A stretch of DNA of 7,225 nt from 2-02-FULL-45-10 sp046590235 (GCA_046590235.1 JBKJTY010000003.1:1-7225), one strand, 5' to 3'. Positions 1 through 6,201 are shown, numbered from the stretch's first letter. Program-made: numbers and translations. The notes: a model not told the origin generated them from the letters alone.

Positions 1-2
1 GT

Positions 3-89
3 GCGAACTACAATTTCACAAAGAAAGTATCAGGGGAAAGTAAAACTCGCCTGCGTGCTCAAACATTACTCCCCCCCCCGAACCCCTAA
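3..89 (+). CDS. Possible 3' end of an upstream gene (unidentified, partial)
   Basis: The frame beginning at base 3 stays open for 28 codons and stops at a TAA (87-89) that directly abuts a GTG in front of recR. It ends in a run of prolines encoded by a nine-C tract at 71-79. A gene such as dnaX or ybaB often precedes recR in bacteria, but this tail is too short to match to either. A second frame reads through to a TGA at 91-93 and a third stops at 41-43, so the frame choice is uncertain. The C tract is also a place where a sequencing or slippage error could change the frame. Confidence 0.3.
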   Translation, partial: ANYNFTKKVSGESKTRLRAQTLLPPPNP

Positions 90-101
90 GTGAAAAGTGA
101 G

Positions 102-704
102 ATGTACTCCCCTTCCATCGACAAACTCATTAAGGCTTTTAAGCATCTTCCTTCGGTGGGTGAACGAACCGCTGAGCGGTTTGTTTTTTCGTTGTTGAAA
201 TCTGGGAAGAAAGATGTGGCGGAGTTGATGATTAGTTTGAGGGATTTGATTGAAAACGTTAAGAGCTGTGAAGTTTGCTGGAATTTTAGTGACACTAATC
301 CGTGTAGTATTTGTGGGAACTCTAAACGTGACCAGACACAAATCTGCGTTGTGGCGGATCCGGCGGATATGTTGGTGATTGAACGAACCGGGATCTTTGG
401 TGGGACCTATCACATTCTGCGCGGGACGCTTGATATGAGCGATGATCAAACTTTTGATAAACTTAAATTGAGCGAATTATTTGCCCGTGTTTCCAAAACA
501 ACTGTTAAAGAACTAATGCTAGCCTTAAATCCAGATATGGCCGGTGAAACCACCATGCTCTACATTGAAAAAGAGATTAAGGGCCGTTTTCCTGGTGTTA
601 GGGCTACTCGCCTTGCTCGAGGCCTCCCTATGGGCGCAGACCTTCGTTACGCCGATGAAATAACCCTCGGCAGCGCCATTAAAAATCGCGTAGTAAAACA
701 ATAA
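102..704 (+). CDS. recR: Recombination mediator protein RecR
   Basis: RecR works with RecO (and RecF) to load RecA on SSB-coated single-stranded DNA during gap repair. From the ATG at 102 the protein has 200 residues, the normal family length (about 198-201). In order: a helix-hairpin-helix stretch (around KHLPSVGERTAERF, residues 14-27), a four-cysteine zinc finger (Cys56, 59, 68, 71), and a Toprim domain opening with ICVVADPAD (about 81-89). The C-terminal part carries the family signatures LNPDMAGE and RLARGLPMGADLRYADEITL. A GTG at 90 would add four residues and sits directly after a TAA. The ATG is preferred because MYSPSIDKL aligns with the usual RecR N-terminus. Neither start has a ribosome binding site. 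Odd point: the usual SPLDGIGP loop of the Toprim domain is replaced by a stretch without glycine or proline (DMSDDQTFDK). The identity is secure. Confidence 0.96.
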   Translation: MYSPSIDKLIKAFKHLPSVGERTAERFVFSLLKSGKKDVAELMISLRDLIENVKSCEVCWNFSDTNPCSICGNSKRDQTQICVVADPADMLVIERTGIFGGTYHILRGTLDMSDDQTFDKLKLSELFARVSKTTVKELMLALNPDMAGETTMLYIEKEIKGRFPGVRATRLARGLPMGADLRYADEITLGSAIKNRVVKQ

Positions 705-725
705 CCCCTCGTCAAAGGGGTTATT
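700..725. terminator. Hairpin terminator overlapping the recR stop codon
   Basis: A perfect 9-bp stem (700-708 with 717-725, AATAACCCC/GGGGTTATT) and an 8-base loop begin inside the last recR codons. On the plus strand the following bases (GTTATGG) are only mildly U-rich. On the minus strand the hairpin is followed by GTTTTACT, so it may work better, or equally, as the terminator of a minus-strand transcript arriving from the 726-980 region. It is probably bidirectional. Confidence 0.65.
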
Positions 726-977
726 GTTATGGTGATCATTCGTTCATGCTTCTATCCGTAATCACCTGAGCTTATCTCTCTCATAAGCACAAATGACTCA
801 GGGTAGATTGTATTCTTTCTTACAATATCGCCAAGCAACGATGTTCTGTCGTTGCCGAACAGAGCAGTTACGCTTAAGCATCTTTGCCCAAAAACATGAG
901 GACCACTATTTCTTCCCCATGAATGCTCACTTGGGTAAAGGCACGAGAGCAAAACTGGAAATAAAAGAATGCATAGT
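726..977 (-). ncRNA. Candidate structured non-coding RNA (unknown class)
   Basis: This stretch between the recR terminator and the rplU terminator holds no credible protein gene. It is rich in hairpins: 731-736/761-766 (6 bp, 24-base loop), 770-775/783-788 (6 bp, 7-base loop), 807-812/821-826 (6 bp), 835-841/849-855 (7 bp, 7-base loop), and a two-part arm 882-890/932-940 enclosing 895-902/914-921. A promoter-like pair at 984-1012 and the hairpin at 700-725 would frame a minus-strand RNA of roughly 270-280 nt. Strand is not settled: the outer arm has a G-U pair if plus, the inner arm a G-U pair if minus. I found no RNase P, tmRNA, SRP or 6S signature. The call is inferred from structure and framing signals only. 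Confidence 0.3.
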
Positions 978-983
978 AGGTTT

Positions 984-1012
984 ACTGTAACCCCGCAGAA
1001 CGACAACGTCAA
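984..1012 (-). promoter_or_regulatory. Possible sigma-70 promoter for the minus-strand RNA candidate
   Basis: Read on the minus strand, TTGACG (1012-1007) is followed after exactly 17 bases by TACAGT (989-984). The -35 matches consensus at 5 of 6 positions and the -10 at 4 of 6. It lies just downstream of the rplU terminator and would start transcription near 977, into a region with no gene but many hairpins. The -10 match is modest, so this is suggestive only. Confidence 0.4.
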
Positions 1013-1037
1013 ACTAAGTTGTGGAGAAACAGTGCAC

Positions 1038-1069
1038 AAAAAACCCCGTATCATTACAATACGGGGTTT
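1038..1069 (-). terminator. Rho-independent terminator of rplU
   Basis: A perfect 11-bp stem (1041-1051 with 1059-1069, AAACCCCGTAT/ATACGGGGTTT) has a 7-base loop. On the minus strand it ends in a run of six T (1043-1038). It begins 22 bases past the rplU stop codon. The plus strand also reads TTTCTTT after the stem, so it may stop transcripts from both sides. Confidence 0.88.
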
Positions 1070-1090
1070 CTTTAAAGTTATAGAAGGATC

Positions 1091-1396
1091 TTAGCCGATT
1101 TTTACTTCCGTAAAACGTTGGCGTTGACCGTGTACTTTGTGGTAACGGACTTTGCGTTTGAACTTTTCAACGCGGATAGTACGATTCTTACCTTGTTTAA
1201 CGATTTCAGCATTGATCGAAACACCACTTAAAAATGGGGCACCGATTTTAGCATTGGAGCCATCATCGTTAGCTGTAAGTAAAACCTGATCAAAAGTAAT
1301 TTTTTCAGTAGCAAGGCCAGCGATTTTCTCGATCTTGAGGGAATCACCAGTTTTAACTAAGTATTGTTTGCCACCAGTTGCAATGACTGCGAGCAT
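1091..1396 (-). CDS. rplU: Large ribosomal subunit protein bL21
   Basis: bL21 binds 23S rRNA in the 50S subunit. The 101-residue product has the family opening MLAVIATGGKQYLVKTGDSLKIEKI, the central VLLTANDDGSNAKIGAPFL block, and the basic RNA-binding C-terminal half (EKFKRKVRYHKVHGQRQRFTEVKI). The length is typical. The frame stays open upstream to 1459, but that would add about 21 residues unlike any L21 and would run through the 5' leader. The ATG at 1396 is therefore the start. No Shine-Dalgarno site is visible. The gene has its own strong promoter and terminator and appears monocistronic. The usual partner rpmA (L27) is not downstream. Read-through from the DUF192 operon is possible because nothing terminates before it. 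Confidence 0.97.
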   Translation of the reverse strand: MLAVIATGGKQYLVKTGDSLKIEKIAGLATEKITFDQVLLTANDDGSNAKIGAPFLSGVSINAEIVKQGKNRTIRVEKFKRKVRYHKVHGQRQRFTEVKIG

Positions 1397-1471
1397 AGTA
1401 AATGATAAATAGGATGTTTCCCGTCTAAGTCCCCAGCAAGCAACGGCCGGAGCGGGCAAGGATTATTAATA
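1397..1471 (-). promoter_or_regulatory. Structured 5' leader of rplU
   Basis: The predicted transcript starts about 75 bases before the rplU ATG. The leader contains a GC-rich block unlike its AT-rich surroundings. It can fold into a hairpin: CTCCGGC (1452-1446) pairs with GCTGGGG (1437-1431) around an 8-base loop, and an outer CCCG/CGGG (1456-1453 with 1423-1420) closes it with a 7-base bulge. Ribosomal protein genes, including rplU in Firmicutes, often carry autoregulatory leaders. This hairpin could be such an element. No homology to a known leader was established. Confidence 0.4.
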
Positions 1472-1477
1472 GGCCCT

Positions 1478-1506
1478 AGTATAGGTTAATTTCGCTCTGT
1501 TGTCAA
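1478..1506 (-). promoter_or_regulatory. Sigma-70 type promoter of rplU
   Basis: On the minus strand a perfect -35 TTGACA (1506-1501) is separated by exactly 17 bases from TATACT (1483-1478), a 5 of 6 match to the -10. Transcription would start near 1471. It is the best promoter match in the window, as expected for a ribosomal protein gene. The -35 box lies only two bases past the stop codon of the upstream DUF192 gene. Confidence 0.88.
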
Positions 1507-1508
1507 GT

Positions 1509-1979
1509 CTAATAGTCTTTAACTATAACTGTATCACCGATAGCCAGTCCTAATTGGCTAACTAAGCCAGCTTTTAGCTCTAAAACAGCGGCTGAAGGCA
1601 ATGATGATTGATAGAGTGTCAGGTCGGCCTCAGCTACTCCCGGCTCTGGTTTTGCCCCGATTGCGATATCGGTAATTTTACCTCCACTGATCCAAATGAT
1701 ATCAATTGGAAACTGCATATCACGCATAACCATAGCATGTGGAGCATTATAACCAAATACAAAGAGCATGCCGTCTCTGCCAAGAAGATCAGGCTTATTA
1801 CTCAAACCCTCATGCTGTTTAGCTAATGTATCAGCAACTAAAACCTGCAAATCAACATTTTTAATTCTAATAGTCGTTTCTGGCCACATACGATTCCGGA
1901 TAAAAACAAAAACCAGACAAACAATCATTGCGATAAGAACTACTATATGCCATTTCTTTGGTGTGACCAATGTGGCCAT
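1509..1979 (-). CDS. DUF192 family protein with N-terminal membrane anchor
   Basis: The 156-residue product has one hydrophobic segment near residues 11-27 and then a DUF192 domain (about 38-154). Matching signatures are VLVADTLAKQHEGLSNKP, the GMLFVF strand (70-75), MQFPIDIIWI followed by GGKITDI, a tail with AAVLELKAG, and IGDTV near the end. The domain is a small beta-rich module usually found outside the membrane; its biochemical role is not established. The segment lacks a lipobox (a Cys at 21 is preceded by Val), so a membrane anchor is more likely than a lipoprotein. It is the last gene of the clp operon, four bases after the transferase gene, and has no visible ribosome binding site. 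The family call is firm; function is unknown. Confidence 0.88.
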   Translation of the reverse strand: MATLVTPKKWHIVVLIAMIVCLVFVFIRNRMWPETTIRIKNVDLQVLVADTLAKQHEGLSNKPDLLGRDGMLFVFGYNAPHAMVMRDMQFPIDIIWISGGKITDIAIGAKPEPGVAEADLTLYQSSLPSAAVLELKAGLVSQLGLAIGDTVIVKDY

Positions 1980-1983
1980 ACAA

Positions 1984-3018
1984 TTATTTTTTAGCAGGAG
2001 TGAAAGAAATTTTTAAGCCAAGTATAAGCGCAACTATGATCAATAAAACGATCACCACTAATTTACCATAACTTTGAAGCTGCAAAGCTATGACGCCGAA
2101 CAATGTTGCCGCCCCATAAAACATTAAAACTACTTGTCGCTCAGAAAAACCCTTATCGAGTAATGCGTAATGCAAATGCCGACGATCTCCCTGGAATACT
2201 GGCTGCCTATTTTGCACCCGCAAATAAATTACACGCGCCAAATCGAGAATAGGAAAAGATAAAACCAAAAAAGCTGTTGCGATTTTACTGCCTGCGATAA
2301 TCGATAAGACACCTAGTATAAAACCCACAAACAAACTACCTGATTCCCCCAAAAAGATACTAGCTGGTGAGAAATTATAAAACAAAAAACCAAGACACGC
2401 TGCAAAAAAGATTATGGACAAAAGAGCTACATTTGGCTGATAAAATTGAGCACTCTGCGTTAAAAAATAAACAATGAGTGCGCCGATAGCAACAATACCC
2501 GTAGCTAGACCATCAAGCCCATCAACAATTTTTGTAGTATACATTATACCCATGAGCCACAGAAAAGCCGTAAGCGAAGCTAGGCCAAAGAAAGGTACTA
2601 AATCAGTAAGGACAAAAACACCACCAAAAGGATTGGTAAGTTTCTCGACAGTCAAACCGCCGATAATTGTTATTATTACAATTGCCGCTGTGAGTAGTAA
2701 ACGGACTTTTGGATGCATTCCCTTTACATCATCACTCACACCAATAATCATTAGCAATGTACTGCCTATAAACGTAGCAAGGAGTTTGCTAGCTAGCAGT
2801 TCAATACCATAAATGGGGTGAAAAAAAACTAAGCCCCCAACAACCAGCCAAAAGGTGAGATAGAGAGCCAGACCGCCCAAAAGCGGTACTGCTCGACGAT
2901 GGAAATGACGTACTGTATCAGGCTTATCAACTACTTCTAGACGAAGTGCTAAATGCCTTACCACATACGTTGCCAATATACTAACTACAAATGAAACCAG
3001 GGCAATCAGATAAAACAT
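1984..3018 (-). CDS. WecA/TagO-type polyprenyl-phosphate sugar-1-phosphate transferase (GT4 family)
   Basis: This 344-residue polytopic membrane protein (about ten hydrophobic segments) belongs to the family that moves a sugar-1-phosphate from a UDP-sugar to undecaprenyl phosphate, the first lipid-linked step in making wall or surface glycans. Family motifs occur in order: DKPDTVRHFHRRAVPLLGGLA (31-51), the Asp pair in GVSDDVKG (Asp96-97), VDGLDGLATG (Asp166, Asp169), FLGESGSLFVGF (222-233) and GDRRHLHYALL (277-287). The early D-x-P-D-x-R-x-H pattern points to the WecA/TagO branch rather than MraY. Two motifs deviate: the usual GDxGS is GESGS, and HxHH is HLHY. A TTG at 3024 would add two residues. 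The ATG at 3018 is chosen; it lies 8 bases after the Clp stop codon. The sugar cannot be told from sequence. Confidence 0.9.
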   Translation of the reverse strand: MFYLIALVSFVVSILATYVVRHLALRLEVVDKPDTVRHFHRRAVPLLGGLALYLTFWLVVGGLVFFHPIYGIELLASKLLATFIGSTLLMIIGVSDDVKGMHPKVRLLLTAAIVIITIIGGLTVEKLTNPFGGVFVLTDLVPFFGLASLTAFLWLMGIMYTTKIVDGLDGLATGIVAIGALIVYFLTQSAQFYQPNVALLSIIFFAACLGFLFYNFSPASIFLGESGSLFVGFILGVLSIIAGSKIATAFLVLSFPILDLARVIYLRVQNRQPVFQGDRRHLHYALLDKGFSERQVVLMFYGAATLFGVIALQLQSYGKLVVIVLLIIVALILGLKISFTPAKK

Positions 3019-3026
3019 AGTCAATC

Positions 3027-5795
3027 TTAGCGTGAACCCACTGTTATTCTGCCTTCTGCACCTAATGTAACAGCGTCACGTCGGCCTACCTTACCAGTTA
3101 ATAGTAATTCAGCCAACTGGTTTTCCACACGCTCCTGAAGCGCGCGGCGAAGCGGACGTGCGCCAAATTCAGGATCAAAGCCTACCTTAGCGAAGAAATC
3201 TAGTGCCGCATCATCAACTTTGAGCGCAATTCCCTTCACCTCAAGGTCACGAGCAACACGCTGAAGCATTAAACCAGCAATCTTTTTAATACCAACTACT
3301 TCTAATGGCTTGAAGAGTACGATACCATCAAAACGATTTAAAAATTCTGGACGGAAATGATCCTTAAGCTCACCATGTAATAAACGATCTTTAATAACAT
3401 CACTAGATAAGCCTGCACGCATCTGCTCCTGCACATAACTTGTTCCTGCGTTTGAAGTGGCAATAATAATGACATTAGTAAAATCGATCACGCGACCGGT
3501 GCTATCAGTTAAACGACCATCATCCATCACTTGCAAGAAAATATTTAAAACATCACGATCAGCTTTTTCGATTTCATCCAAAAGAAGCAATGCAAATGGA
3601 TTGTTCTTTACCGCTTCAGTCAAAAGCCCTGTCCCCTTTTCATTTGGCGTACCGATCAAACGATACAAACTCGCCTTATCCTGATATTCGCTCATATCAA
3701 AACGAATCATGCGGCTCTCCCCACCAAAGTAAACTTCCGCAATTGTCTTGGCCAGCTCAGTTTTACCAACACCAGTTGGACCAAGGAATAAAAAGTTAGC
3801 AATCGGACGACTTTGTGAACGTATTTCAGCGCGTGCACGACGAAGTGCGTTAGCAACTAGGGTAACAGCTTCATCTTGGCCAACCACGCGTTCATGTAAT
3901 TGCTCTTCTAAATGCATCAATTTTGTTGATTCATCCGCAGTGATAGAAGTAACTGGGATATGTGTTTTATTTGCCACAACCGCACCAACCTCTTCACCTG
4001 TAACCATCGCATCTGCTCCTTTCTTATTCTTAGTATAACTACCAGCTTCACTTAAAATTTCAAGCGCACTGCCTGGCAGTGTTGTTTCGCGCAAAAAACG
4101 TTTTGCCAGTTGGACAGCTTTTTCAAGGGCGTTATACGTATAAAAAACGTTGTGTTTATATTCTAAATAACCAACTTTAGATTCGAGTACTTGGATAGCT
4201 TGATTTTCATCCATTTCAGGCACAGTTACTCGAGAAAACACTGAACTGAGCTTAGAATTAGAAATTGTTTGTGCATACGCTTCAGTTGTCGTAGTCGCAA
4301 TGGTAAGAAAACGACCAGCTGACAAATATTCAGCTAAAGTACTCGCTACATCTAAACTTTGGCGACCACCAGCAGACACACCAATGAGCTCTTGGATATT
4401 ATTTATACAGACAATAATATTACCAGCTCTGGAGATCTCATACATACTATTTTCCAAACGCTCCACAGCACCAGCGGGCGTTGTGCCTGCGAGAAGTGAA
4501 GAAATGCTTAAGCGAACCATGCGTTTATCACTAAGTCGTGGCGGTACTTTTTCTTCTACCATTAACTCAGCAATACCTTCAATAATTGTTTTCTTGCCAA
4601 CACCGTAATCCCCCACTAATAAAACGCTATTCTGTCCACCTTCAACGACTTGGAAAATTGCTTGCAATTCTTTTTCACGAGCAATACATGTAGTTGTACG
4701 CCCAAATTGAGCCGCAAGTGTAACATCCTCGCTAAATTGATTTAAATAAGGAGTTGCAACCGCTGTCATCGCACGATCCATACCATGTTTTGAACGATGG
4801 CGTGCGGCACGTGAAAATTGTTTATATTGCTGATAAAGACGCTCACGTATACGAGCCCATTCAATAGCATTTACTAATTTGTTTTTATCTATCTCAAAAT
4901 CAAACAAAATATCCTGAAACACACTCGACATTTTCACAGCAGCCAAAAATAATTCTGTTGCACCAACTGTACCTTGCTGTGAACGGTACGCTTCTTCATA
5001 CGCCTGATAGATAATCTGCTCTACATCTTCACCGACAACAGGAGCAGTCTCTTTACCGCCTGTCTTAGAATTATTTACTGAAAACAACGGTATAATTAAA
5101 TCTTGCAACGTTTTAACTGGCAAACCTAAACGGATAAATAAAATACGAATTTTTCCAATCGATAACAACGCGTGTAGTAAGTGATACGAGTTTACTTTAT
5201 TAAATGATTGCCCGTCAGCTGTCGTATACGCCATTCCGAGTGCCTGCAGTGCTTCTGGAGAAAATGACTCAGCAATATTAAATCGTTTCGCCATAGGAAT
5301 ACGCGGCACTGCGACCCAAGAAATCTGCTCAAGCAAACCTGGTTCAACTTCGTTAAACGCACGGCGCTCAACGGTAGCTACCACTGGTTCTTCGGCGATG
5401 AAGCGGTATACTAAATATGAAAAGATGATGACGCCAAACCAAACAAGCAACGGAATCCAAAGCGGTAACGATTTAACAAAAACTAACAATGAACTACCAG
5501 GAACAAATGGAGTTTTTTCTAAAAAAGAATACAAACCAATACCCGCCCAAACCCACAACATCACTCCAGCGATAGCGGCAGTAACTTTACGAAGCTTATT
5601 AAACAATATTCGACTATGAAACAACGCAATATGATAACGATCAAGCGGGTAACCAAAATAATGTAACCGCCCACGAGTCATTAATCCAGACCCCAAACCG
5701 TAACATGTGCCGCAACGACGCCAACCAAGCATACCGGTAGTGTGACAAACGGAACATGAAACAATTGGTAAAGGTTGCGGTGTTTCAAAAAGCAT
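3027..5795 (-). CDS. Membrane-anchored Clp/Hsp100-type AAA+ ATPase with zinc ribbon (ClpC-like)
   Basis: The 922-residue product begins with a DnaJ-like zinc ribbon (Cys14, 17, 28, 31). Two membrane segments follow (about 71-91 and 104-131), leaving the rest in the cytosol. A diverged double Clp N domain covers about 200-320. D1 (about 365-590) has P-loop GDYGVGKK but INNIQ where Walker B should read IDE, and SSV where the arginine finger pair should be. D2 (about 625-920) keeps GPTGVGKT (672-679), LLLLDEIEKA (Asp740, Glu741), TSN (780-782), FRPEFLNR (814-821) and GARPLRR (878-884). There is no middle coiled-coil domain, as in ClpA. No clear IGF-type ClpP loop is seen; a weak AGL occurs at 794-796. 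The GYVG pore loop of D2 is missing. Databases would probably name it ClpC, but a classical protease partner role is doubtful. It follows the 120-residue membrane protein after three bases. Confidence 0.93.
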   Translation of the reverse strand: MLFETPQPLPIVSCSVCHTTGMLGWRRCGTCYGLGSGLMTRGRLHYFGYPLDRYHIALFHSRILFNKLRKVTAAIAGVMLWVWAGIGLYSFLEKTPFVPGSSLLVFVKSLPLWIPLLVWFGVIIFSYLVYRFIAEEPVVATVERRAFNEVEPGLLEQISWVAVPRIPMAKRFNIAESFSPEALQALGMAYTTADGQSFNKVNSYHLLHALLSIGKIRILFIRLGLPVKTLQDLIIPLFSVNNSKTGGKETAPVVGEDVEQIIYQAYEEAYRSQQGTVGATELFLAAVKMSSVFQDILFDFEIDKNKLVNAIEWARIRERLYQQYKQFSRAARHRSKHGMDRAMTAVATPYLNQFSEDVTLAAQFGRTTTCIAREKELQAIFQVVEGGQNSVLLVGDYGVGKKTIIEGIAELMVEEKVPPRLSDKRMVRLSISSLLAGTTPAGAVERLENSMYEISRAGNIIVCINNIQELIGVSAGGRQSLDVASTLAEYLSAGRFLTIATTTTEAYAQTISNSKLSSVFSRVTVPEMDENQAIQVLESKVGYLEYKHNVFYTYNALEKAVQLAKRFLRETTLPGSALEILSEAGSYTKNKKGADAMVTGEEVGAVVANKTHIPVTSITADESTKLMHLEEQLHERVVGQDEAVTLVANALRRARAEIRSQSRPIANFLFLGPTGVGKTELAKTIAEVYFGGESRMIRFDMSEYQDKASLYRLIGTPNEKGTGLLTEAVKNNPFALLLLDEIEKADRDVLNIFLQVMDDGRLTDSTGRVIDFTNVIIIATSNAGTSYVQEQMRAGLSSDVIKDRLLHGELKDHFRPEFLNRFDGIVLFKPLEVVGIKKIAGLMLQRVARDLEVKGIALKVDDAALDFFAKVGFDPEFGARPLRRALQERVENQLAELLLTGKVGRRDAVTLGAEGRITVGSR

Positions 5796-5798
5796 ACG

Positions 5799-6161
5799 CT
5801 AAGCGACACTTAAAAGAGTGGTGAGTAAGCCGGCTAAGGTAAACATAGGGAAAATCAACCAAATTGCTACCATTGCAAAACATCCAAACATAAAAATAAC
5901 CAACACAAAGGTGCGGAATATAACTTGTACGGTACGCATAAAAAAACTAATCGCTTTACCAGTGAAATCGTGCTGGCCGTACATTGGAACAAAAATATTC
6001 TTGAGCCACAAACCAGGGGCTAAACGCGCGTTAGAGATTTTAATCCACATTATGGCCCAGTCGATTGCTTTCTTGAATCCTTTTGTGTACCACCACAAAG
6101 GGAAATAAAAAATATCGAGGGCAGCCTCAAGGCACAAACGTTGAAAGATAATGTAATACAT
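5799..6161 (-). CDS. Small membrane protein of unknown function, first gene of the clp operon
   Basis: I do not recognise a named family. The 120-residue product has an aromatic hydrophobic N-terminal part (about 10-28, with DIFYFPLWWYTKG), a more polar centre with positive charges and the phrase WLKNIFVPMYGQHDFTGK (52-69), and a long hydrophobic C-terminal half (about 76-118) that can span the membrane once or twice. It ends three bases before the start of the Clp-type ATPase, so the two are surely co-transcribed. An adaptor, anchor or substrate role for the ATPase is a reasonable inference, without direct support. The ATG at 6161 lies about 12 bases from the predicted transcription start and has no ribosome binding site. 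Confidence 0.85.
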   Translation of the reverse strand: MYYIIFQRLCLEAALDIFYFPLWWYTKGFKKAIDWAIMWIKISNARLAPGLWLKNIFVPMYGQHDFTGKAISFFMRTVQVIFRTFVLVIFMFGCFAMVAIWLIFPMFTLAGLLTTLLSVA

Positions 6162-6179
6162 AACAATTTACTTACTATA

Positions 6180-6188
6180 AGTATACCA
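6180..6188 (-). promoter_or_regulatory. Extended -10 promoter of the membrane-protein/Clp operon
   Basis: On the minus strand TGGTATACT (6188-6180) is an extended -10 element: TG, one base, then TATACT. The -35 position 17 bases upstream is only a T-run (TTTTTT), which fits extended -10 promoters. A second -10-like TATAGT follows at 6179-6174. The start would be near 6173, or 6167 for the second box, giving a 5' leader of only about 6-12 bases. The promoter sits right behind the terminator of the ftsL transcript. Confidence 0.65.
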
Positions 6189-6201
6189 CAAAAGCAGAAA
6201 C

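Noticed and set aside
793..990. A 65-codon plus-strand open frame in the recR-rplU gap
   Set aside because: It has no ribosome binding site or promoter, a cysteine-rich composition with no recognisable motif, and it overlaps hairpins and an open frame on the other strand. It could be a real small protein, but nothing supports it.
726..1040. RNase P RNA, tmRNA, SRP RNA or 6S RNA in the gap
   Set aside because: I looked on both strands for the conserved RNase P core, the tmRNA 3' TTCGA..CCA end, the SRP tetraloop region and the 6S central bubble. None was found.
752..1054. A 100-codon minus-strand open frame in the same gap
   Set aside because: Its start lies inside the rplU terminator hairpin, and the product does not resemble a folded or secreted protein family I know.
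1397..1459. Longer rplU starting at 1459
   Set aside because: The extra 21 residues are not L21-like and would be encoded by the GC-rich leader hairpin; L21 proteins begin at MLAVIATGGKQY or similar.
3019..3024. TTG start two codons upstream for the transferase
   Set aside because: It is possible and gives a tighter gap to the Clp gene, but the ATG at 3018 is the stronger start codon and loses nothing of the family.
3457..4608. Several plus-strand open frames opposite the Clp gene
   Set aside because: They are antisense shadows of a well-supported coding sequence, with no recognisable product.
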